This document shows, piece by piece, positions 1 to 4,455 of a stretch of DNA of 6,683 nucleotides. Every line of letters starts with the position of its first letter. The first letter of the stretch is position 1. This stretch comes from Chloroflexota bacterium. Its GTDB lineage: Bacteria > Chloroflexota > Dehalococcoidia > GIF9 > UBA5629. The notes under the pieces were generated by a model that was given only the letters and a program-made list of their open reading frames with translations, had not been told where the DNA came from and made no database searches. Made by a program: the position numbers and the translations under genes. Location: positions 1 to 6,683 of the forward strand of contig JAPLHI010000171.1 of assembly GCA_026389695.1 (NCBI GenBank), read 5' to 3'.

Positions 1-426
1 AGGGGACGGGAAACTGAAGAAGAGCTTAACTCCATTTTTCAATCGACTAACCTCAACGAACTGGTTGAAAGAGATATTAATTACGGTTTTTCAGGTGGCG
101 AGATTAAAAGGTCTGAGCTGGCGCAGTTGCTGGCGCAAAAACCCGACCTTGTTTTGCTGGATGAACCAGAATCAGGTGTGGATCTGGTAAATATTGCGCT
201 GATAGGCCGTCTTATCAATGAGCTGTTGCAGAAAAAACATCCTATACGGGAGAGGATGCGCAGCGGCCTGATCATCACACATACGGGGCATATACTCGAC
301 TATGTGGACGCAAGGACGGGATATGTAATGCTTGGCGGCACCATCATCTGTGAAGGTGATCCCCACGAAATACTGAAAACCATTATCAAGAAAGGTTATG
401 AGGAGTGCCGCAAATGCATAGCTTAG
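1..426 (+). CDS. sufC: Fe-S cluster assembly ATPase SufC (5' end outside window)
   Basis: This is the C-terminal 141 residues of the ABC-type ATPase that powers SUF Fe-S cluster assembly as the cytoplasmic partner of SufB/SufD. Counting from the window edge, the ABC signature FSGGE lies at residues 30-34, the Walker B stretch LVLLDEPESGVD ends in the catalytic D54-E55 pair, and the switch histidine is H94 in IITHTGHIL. The long Walker B with ESGVD is typical of SufC rather than of transporter ATPases. SufC is usually about 245-250 residues, so roughly 105 residues, including Walker A and the Q-loop, lie upstream of the window. The protein ends in a CX2C tail (C136, C139; EECRKCIA), absent from E. 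coli SufC as I recall it. The stop at 424-426 lies inside the start of sufB, so the two are probably translationally coupled. The order sufC then sufB matches the minimal two-gene SUF-like systems of archaea and anaerobes. Confidence 0.93.
   Translation, partial: RGRETEEELNSIFQSTNLNELVERDINYGFSGGEIKRSELAQLLAQKPDLVLLDEPESGVDLVNIALIGRLINELLQKKHPIRERMRSGLIITHTGHILDYVDARTGYVMLGGTIICEGDPHEILKTIIKKGYEECRKCIA
401..405 (+). promoter_or_regulatory. Ribosome binding site for sufB, inside sufC
   Basis: AGGAG lies 8 bases before the ATG at 414, inside the last codons of sufC. This decides the sufB start. The alternative GTG at 405 uses the last G of this motif and would depend on a weaker AAAGG at 391-395. 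The motif shares its bases with the codons of the sufC CX2C tail. Confidence 0.65.
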
Positions 427-1649
427 ACACCTCCAGAGCAGCTCAGGAAAAAGCACGCGCAGCATCAGCCAAGCAAGCGCGATACGGCGATGATATCAAC
501 CTTGCCAAATACGAACATACTGCCGAAGAAGTACCCTATCAGGAAGACCTCTCTGTTATTTCTGAGGATGCCAAGCGGCAGATGTTCCAGACAGGGGTGG
601 TGGTGGATGACGACAGCCAGCGCTCCGGCACTATCATCCAGATGGACCATTCCGTCATCCACAGCATGACCAAGCAGGCCGACATAGAGGTTATGTCAAC
701 AAAGAAAGCCCTGGAGAAATATGACTGGCTTGCGGATTACATGTGGAAGGCCGTAGCTGTGGACTCGGATAAATATACAGCCCACGTGGAGCTTAACCCC
801 GGCAACGGCTATTTCATCAGGGCTCTGCCGGGAAGTAAATCCGTGTATCCCGTTCAGGCGTGCCTTTACATAGGCAAGAAAAACCTGGCGCAGAGTGTGC
901 ATAACATCATCATTGCCGAAGAAGGTTCGGAGTTGCACATCATCACCGGCTGTACCACTGCGCCCAGAGAGGAACCCGCCATGCATCTCGGTGTATCCGA
1001 GTTCTATATAAAGAAGGGCGCCAAGATCAGCTTTACTATGATCCACAACTGGTCGCCCGAAACGGAAGTCCGCCCGCGCACCGGCGTGATCCTCGAGGAA
1101 GGCGGTATATACCTGAGTAACTATATTATTATGAAGCCTGTGAAGTCACTGCAGGCCAATCCTATAGCCAGATGCAACGGCAACAACACCATAACCAGAT
1201 TTAACAGCATCATACTCTGCCCTCCCGGCTCGAATATGGATCTGGGTTCACAGGTTATTCTGAACGGAGTTGGTTCAAGAACTGAAATTATTTCCCGCGC
1301 CATAACAACCGGGGGCAATATCATAGCCCGCGGATATATTGAAGGCAATGCCCCCGATGTCAAAGGTCACCTAGAATGCCGCGGCCTGATTTTAAAAGGT
1401 GATGGGCATATTCATGCTATTCCCGAGCTTAAGGGAAACCTGGCAGGTATAGATTTATCACATGAGGCAGCAGTTGGTAAAATAGCAGAAGAAGAAGTAG
1501 AGTACCTGATGATGCGAGGGTTGACCAGGGATGAAGCGACGGCCACTATCGTACGCGGTTTCCTCAGGGTGGACATTGAGGGACTTCCCCCTGAATTAAG
1601 CGCGCAGATCAAGCAGGAGGTTGAGACAGCCGAAAAAGACCTGATGTAG
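414..1649 (+). CDS. sufB: Fe-S cluster assembly scaffold SufB (SufB/SufD family)
   Basis: This 411-residue protein (414 if the GTG at 405 is used) belongs to the SufB/SufD beta-helix family, which forms the scaffold complex with SufC in the cytoplasm. The N-terminal third (about 1-115) is variable and helical. From about 120 to 330 runs the beta-helix core with repeated short strands. The C-terminal family signature is LSHEAAVGKI followed by EEEVEYLMMRGLTRDEA. C322 (in ECRGLIL) and E351 (in SHEAA) are 29 residues apart, the same distance as C405 and E434 of E. coli SufB, which are needed for cluster assembly; H350 matches H433. By these residues it is SufB-like rather than SufD-like, although shorter than E. 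coli SufB (495 residues) and close in size to archaeal SufB/SmsB. The ATG at 414 is preferred because AGGAG sits 8 bases before it. It overlaps sufC by 13 bases and precedes hrb by 20. No SufD, SufS or SufU is visible. The family is certain; the B-versus-D label rests on the key residues. Confidence 0.92.
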   Translation: MHSLDTSRAAQEKARAASAKQARYGDDINLAKYEHTAEEVPYQEDLSVISEDAKRQMFQTGVVVDDDSQRSGTIIQMDHSVIHSMTKQADIEVMSTKKALEKYDWLADYMWKAVAVDSDKYTAHVELNPGNGYFIRALPGSKSVYPVQACLYIGKKNLAQSVHNIIIAEEGSELHIITGCTTAPREEPAMHLGVSEFYIKKGAKISFTMIHNWSPETEVRPRTGVILEEGGIYLSNYIIMKPVKSLQANPIARCNGNNTITRFNSIILCPPGSNMDLGSQVILNGVGSRTEIISRAITTGGNIIARGYIEGNAPDVKGHLECRGLILKGDGHIHAIPELKGNLAGIDLSHEAAVGKIAEEEVEYLMMRGLTRDEATATIVRGFLRVDIEGLPPELSAQIKQEVETAEKDLM

Positions 1650-1669
1650 GAAAAGGAGATCCCGCTGAT

Positions 1670-2353
1670 ATGAATAGTAAAGCATTGTATTCTTTAACTT
1701 ACGGTTTATATGTGGTGTCTTCAATGAAGGGGGGCAAGATCAACGGCCAGATCGCCAACACGGCCATCCAGATCTGCTCGGAACCTCAGGTGATAGAGGT
1801 GGTTATCAACCGGGGTAATCTGACGCACGAATACATATCCGGCAGTAAAGTCTTTACCGTTTCCATACTGGCTAAGGATACACCATTGAATTTCATCGGC
1901 GGCTTCGGTTTCAAAAGTGGAAGAGACGTAGATAAATTTGCGGGTATAAACTATAAGACAGGTCAGACCGGAGCTCCCGTAGTCATGGATAATTCGCTGG
2001 CCTACCTCGAGGCAGAGGTCATCAGCCAGATGGACGTTCATACCCATACTATCTTCGCAGGCAAACTTGTCGATGCGGATGTTATCCGGGAAGGTGAACC
2101 GCTCACCTATGCTTATTACCAGCAGGTAAAACGCGGCACCACACCTAAATCAGCCCCCAGCTACCATGCAGAAAAAAAGGAGGAGAAACCGAAAATGGAC
2201 AAATATCAATGCAGCGTTTGCGGATATATATACGATCCCGAAAAAGGTGACCCCGATGGCGGCATCAAACCGGGAACACGGTTCGAAGATATACCTGATG
2301 ACTGGACCTGCCCTGTTTGCGGTGCCAGTAAAGACCAATTTAAGCTAATATAG
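1670..2353 (+). CDS. hrb: High-molecular-weight rubredoxin (flavin reductase-rubredoxin fusion)
   Basis: This 227-residue cytoplasmic electron carrier joins two domains. Residues 1 to about 155 are a flavin reductase-like FMN-binding split barrel, with the family stretches YGLYVVSS and NGQIANTAIQ near the start and GAPVVMDNSLAYLEAEV further on. A charged linker (about 160-175, AEKKEEKPK) leads to a complete rubredoxin at 176-227, whose iron ligands C181, C184, C214 and C217 lie in CSVCGY and CPVCGA. In Moorella the same architecture (Hrb) oxidises NADH through FMN and passes electrons via the rubredoxin iron to FprA. The gene directly downstream, 11 bases away, is fprA, which supports the same role here. 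The start has AAGGAG at 1653-1658, 11 bases upstream from the motif end. The linker codons contain a strong internal ribosome binding site before Met176, so a separate free rubredoxin may also be made. Use of NADH rather than another donor is inferred from the family. Confidence 0.95.
   Translation: MNSKALYSLTYGLYVVSSMKGGKINGQIANTAIQICSEPQVIEVVINRGNLTHEYISGSKVFTVSILAKDTPLNFIGGFGFKSGRDVDKFAGINYKTGQTGAPVVMDNSLAYLEAEVISQMDVHTHTIFAGKLVDADVIREGEPLTYAYYQQVKRGTTPKSAPSYHAEKKEEKPKMDKYQCSVCGYIYDPEKGDPDGGIKPGTRFEDIPDDWTCPVCGASKDQFKLI
2177..2185 (+). promoter_or_regulatory. Internal ribosome binding site within hrb
   Basis: AAGGAGGAG lies inside the hrb linker codons (K-K-E-E), with 9 bases between its final G and an in-frame ATG at 2195. 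It is a closer match to the anti-Shine-Dalgarno sequence than the site in front of hrb itself. It could also arise by chance from lysine/glutamate codons. Confidence 0.45.
2195..2353 (+). other. Candidate internal start giving a free rubredoxin
   Basis: Translation from Met176 of hrb would give a 52-residue protein with cysteines at 6, 9, 39 and 42. These are the same positions as in stand-alone rubredoxins such as that of Clostridium pasteurianum, and the length is also normal for a free rubredoxin. The start thus falls at the natural N-terminus of a rubredoxin. It is preceded by the AAGGAGGAG motif at 2177-2185. A free rubredoxin could serve the superoxide reductase or FprA separately from the flavin domain. 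An alternative reading is that this is only the fusion point of an ancestral rubredoxin gene, with its old start region retained as linker. Whether it is used cannot be told from sequence. Confidence 0.35.
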
Positions 2354-2364
2354 CGGAGGTTGAT

Positions 2365-3549
2365 ATGAACAGGCTTGATATTAAACCCGGCATCGATGCC
2401 GTAGGGGCGATTGACTGGGACAGGCGGTTATTCGACTCGCTTATTCCTACACCCGATGGCACCAGTTATAACTCATATTTAATAAGGGGAAGCCAGAAAA
2501 AAGCGCTGGTGGATACCGTTGACCCGGCGATGGACTATGTCTTGATCAATAACCTGGATCAGTTAAAAATCGATCAGCTTGATTACATCATCTGTAATCA
2601 TGCGGAACAGGACCACTCGGGGAGCATTCCCATGATGCTGGAACTGTATCCTGAAGCAAAGGTAGTGTGCACTCCAAAGTGCAAGGGAATGCTTATTGAT
2701 TTGCTTCATCTTGATGAAAGCGTGTTCCTCACCGTTAACGACAAGGAGACCCTGTCGCTGGGAGACAGGACGCTTGAGTTTATTCATGCTCCCTGGGTAC
2801 ACTGGCCGGAGACCATGGTGACTTATCTGCGGGAGGACAAAATACTTTTTTCCTGTGATTTTTTCGGAGCGCATTTGGCTCAATCTGCTTTGTACGTGCA
2901 GGACGGTGAGATTATCTATGAATCTGCCAAGCGCTATTTCGGAGAGATCATGCTGCCCTTCCGGGTAAATATCCAGAAGAACCTGGAAAAGCTCAAGGAT
3001 TATAAGATCGATATCATAGCGCCAAGCCACGGTCCGGTGCATAATAAACCGGAATACATTCTGAATGCGTATCATAGCTGGGTTTATGATGAACCGAAAA
3101 ACATTGTGCTGCTTCCTTATGTATCCATGCACGGCAGCACCAAAGATATGGTTAACTATTTTGTAGAGGCATTGATACAGCGGGGCGTCAATGTTAAGCA
3201 ATTCGACCTTGCCGTCACGGATTTGGGCAAACTGGCAATCGCGCTGGTTGACGCGGCAACCTTGGTGGTCGGCACCTGCACTGTTCTCGGTGGAGCTCAT
3301 CCTTTTGCAGCCAGTGCAGCCTTTCTGGCCAATGCCCTCAGGCCTAATTTAAAGTTTGCGAGCATCATCGGTTCATATGGATGGGGTTCCAAGGCTGTGG
3401 AACAAATTACAGGGGCATTAACCAATTTAAAAGTTGAGGTGTTGGAACCTGTTTATATCAAGGGACACCCTCACGAAGAAGATTTCAAAGCCCTCGACAG
3501 GCTTGCCGATACCATAGCGCAGAAACATCGTCAAAATGGTTATAAATAA
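2365..3549 (+). CDS. fprA: A-type flavo-diiron protein FprA (O2/NO reductase)
   Basis: This 394-residue cytoplasmic protein reduces O2 to water and/or NO to N2O at a diiron site, using electrons delivered to its FMN by rubredoxin. The N-terminal metallo-beta-lactamase-like domain (about 1-240) carries all seven iron ligands: H79, E81, D83 and H84 in NHAEQDHSG, H146 in VHWPET, D165 in CDFFGAH and H222 in SHGP. The first six have the same numbers as in Desulfovibrio gigas ROO (79, 81, 83, 84, 146, 165). The C-terminal flavodoxin domain (about 246-394) has the phosphate-binding loop SMHGSTKDM at 254-262 and the GSYGWGS loop near the isoalloxazine ring. Length is normal for class A, with no extra C-terminal rubredoxin or reductase domain, so it needs an outside donor; hrb, 11 bases upstream, is the obvious one. 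The start has GGAGG at 2355-2359, 5 bases from the ATG. The O2 versus NO preference cannot be read from these residues. Confidence 0.95.
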   Translation: MNRLDIKPGIDAVGAIDWDRRLFDSLIPTPDGTSYNSYLIRGSQKKALVDTVDPAMDYVLINNLDQLKIDQLDYIICNHAEQDHSGSIPMMLELYPEAKVVCTPKCKGMLIDLLHLDESVFLTVNDKETLSLGDRTLEFIHAPWVHWPETMVTYLREDKILFSCDFFGAHLAQSALYVQDGEIIYESAKRYFGEIMLPFRVNIQKNLEKLKDYKIDIIAPSHGPVHNKPEYILNAYHSWVYDEPKNIVLLPYVSMHGSTKDMVNYFVEALIQRGVNVKQFDLAVTDLGKLAIALVDAATLVVGTCTVLGGAHPFAASAAFLANALRPNLKFASIIGSYGWGSKAVEQITGALTNLKVEVLEPVYIKGHPHEEDFKALDRLADTIAQKHRQNGYK

Positions 3550-3572
3550 ACATGTTAACGGGGGATTAGTCT

Positions 3573-4115
3573 ATGACTTACTGGATGTGCGAAAAGTGTA
3601 ACTTTGTTATCGAGATTCCCAAACCTCCTGATCCCTGTCCGAGCTGCCATATCAGATGTGTTTTCACAGATGTGACATCATATACACCGGAATACGGCGG
3701 AGTTGGCAGCCTGGACTCCAGGCTCGTTGCACAGCGTGTGATGAAAAAGGAACGGTCAGGCAAGATAGTGCGTTTCAGCGATTTAATCAAGGAACGCACA
3801 TCCGAAGGCAAGGAAAAACATATCCCTTCCATTGAGCTTATAAAAGGCCAGGGTAAAAAGGGCAAAGATGTAATTGAGATTGTAGTTGGCAGAGAGGTTC
3901 CCCATCCCAATACAGTGGATCATCATATTGTGTGGATCCAGGCCTTCGGGGCGAAGAAAGACGGGCAGGTGCTGGATTTGGGTAGGGCTATTTTCAAACC
4001 GGGTGTCGATAAACCCGTATATACATTTGAAATAGACTCGTTCGAATACAAACACCTCTTTTCCTTCAGCTACTGCAATATACACGGTGTGTGGGAGCAG
4101 CACCTGGAGATTTAA
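3573..4115 (+). CDS. Superoxide reductase with N-terminal rubredoxin-like domain
   Basis: This 180-residue protein has a superoxide reductase (neelaredoxin-type) C-terminal domain that reduces superoxide to peroxide without releasing O2. The active-site E81-K82-H83 lies in GKEKHIP. H111 and H117 lie in PHPNTVDHHI, and C168 and H171 in CNIHGVWE, so all four histidines and the axial cysteine of the Fe(His)4Cys site are present. The N-terminal 30 residues form a small metal-binding domain, C6-X2-C9-X12-C22-X2-C25, spaced like the short rubredoxin of rubrerythrins. Classical desulfoferrodoxin instead has a desulforedoxin domain with an adjacent CC pair. A linker with FTDVTSYTPEYGG (about 31-43) and a basic stretch joins the two. 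C29 is an extra cysteine. The gene follows fprA by 23 bases, with a G-rich GGGGG at 3560-3564 as a modest ribosome binding site, and probably ends the operon. The second iron or zinc site is inferred. No gene symbol is assigned because desulfoferrodoxin names imply a different N-terminal domain. Confidence 0.92.
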   Translation: MTYWMCEKCNFVIEIPKPPDPCPSCHIRCVFTDVTSYTPEYGGVGSLDSRLVAQRVMKKERSGKIVRFSDLIKERTSEGKEKHIPSIELIKGQGKKGKDVIEIVVGREVPHPNTVDHHIVWIQAFGAKKDGQVLDLGRAIFKPGVDKPVYTFEIDSFEYKHLFSFSYCNIHGVWEQHLEI

Positions 4116-4159
4116 AACCGGATCAAGTATACAATCTACATAATAGCGAGATCGCGAGC

Positions 4160-4181
4160 AGCAAATATTTAACTACTTGCT
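4160..4181. promoter_or_regulatory. Imperfect 22-base dyad, candidate operator
   Basis: The left half AGCAAATATTT and the right half AACTACTTGCT are inverted copies matching at 9 of 11 positions, with no spacer. The dyad ends 2 bases before the extended ribosome binding site of the winged-helix gene at 4199. A dyad this size and so close to a DNA-binding protein gene fits an operator for autoregulation, but no binding partner is shown. Confidence 0.35.
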
Positions 4182-4183
4182 CC

Positions 4184-4194
4184 AGAGGAGGTGA
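4184..4194 (+). promoter_or_regulatory. Strong ribosome binding site for the winged-helix gene
   Basis: AGAGGAGGTGA is nearly complementary to the 16S rRNA 3' end. Its AGGAGG core (4186-4191) ends 7 bases before the ATG at 4199. It fixes that start in preference to the in-frame upstream GTG at 4091, which would overlap the superoxide reductase gene. Confidence 0.8.
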
Positions 4195-4198
4195 TTGT

Positions 4199-4420
4199 AT
4201 GGCCGTCGTAGGACCGGATGGAACGCCGACAGAGTCAGGTTCAAAAATATTATTGGCTATCAAGAGTGGACATGCATTGCCGGAGGAGATCGCCTCTATT
4301 ACCAGTTTGGCACTCTTCACAGTGAAAAGCGGGTTAAAAGACCTCGAACATGCAAAGCTCGTCCGCCGTATTGGGGAAAAATATGTGCTGGCAGAGAGGG
4401 GGATAGATTTACTTAGCTAA
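4199..4420 (+). CDS. Small winged helix-turn-helix protein, probable regulator
   Basis: This 73-residue protein looks like a lone winged-helix DNA-binding domain. After a short flexible start (1-13), helix 1 is about 14-23 (SKILLAIKSG). The helix-turn-helix follows, with helix 2 at about 28-34 (PEEIASI) and a recognition helix at about 37-51 (LALFTVKSGLKDLEH). The wing is about 53-66 (KLVRRIGEKYVLAE), in the familiar 'leu-val-arg-arg ... tyr-val-leu' form of winged helices. There is no sensor or dimerisation domain and no cysteine, so it lacks the thiolate metal site of CsoR or CopY. It lies 35 bases before copA and shortly after a candidate operator, which suggests autoregulation and possibly control of copA. 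I do not recognise a named family. The target and signal are unknown, and the DNA-binding role is inferred from predicted secondary structure and residue pattern. Confidence 0.75.
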   Translation: MAVVGPDGTPTESGSKILLAIKSGHALPEEIASITSLALFTVKSGLKDLEHAKLVRRIGEKYVLAERGIDLLS

Positions 4421-4455
4421 TCTCCATTTCATGATTAAATTCAAGATGCCGTCAA

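Larger units (their letters stand above)
4116..4198 (+). other. Intergenic spacer between the two likely transcription units
   Basis: This 83-base gap is the longest in the window and the likeliest place for a new promoter. It holds a short palindrome, GCGA-GA-TCGC at 4146-4155, a longer imperfect dyad at 4160-4181 and a strong ribosome binding site. A weak promoter-like pair, TGGAGA (4105-4110) and TACAAT (4130-4135), has a 19-base spacing and is not convincing. No GC-rich hairpin followed by a T-run was found, so a Rho-independent terminator after the superoxide reductase gene is not supported. Confidence 0.5.

Noticed and set aside
405..413. GTG start for sufB giving a 414-residue protein
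   Set aside because: The GTG uses the last base of the AGGAG motif and would rely on a weaker AAAGG further upstream. ATG 414 has the better spacing (8 bases). It remains possible.
2563..3300. Long antisense open frame (245 codons) opposite fprA
   Set aside because: It lies wholly within a confidently identified gene with all catalytic residues. Its translation shows no domain pattern and it is best explained as a shadow of fprA codon use.
4105..4135. Sigma-70-like promoter (TGGAGA / TACAAT)
   Set aside because: The hexamers are only partial matches and the 19-base spacer is long, too weak to list as a promoter on its own.
4146..4159. Small palindrome and GCGAG direct repeat as an operator or repeat element
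   Set aside because: The arms are only 4-5 bases long, easily expected by chance. The dyad at 4160-4181 is the better candidate.
4091..4198. Upstream GTG extension of the winged-helix gene
   Set aside because: It would overlap the superoxide reductase gene and encode an unstructured leader. The near-perfect ribosome binding site points to ATG 4199.
4116..4198. Rho-independent terminator after the superoxide reductase gene
   Set aside because: The short GCGA/TCGC palindrome has 4-base arms and no following T-run. The larger dyad is AT-rich and also lacks a T-run.
4195..4416. Overlapping 73-codon + strand frame across the winged-helix gene
   Set aside because: Its translation is rich in Arg, Gly and Cys with no recognisable fold. 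The other frame has a clear winged-helix pattern and the correctly spaced ribosome binding site.
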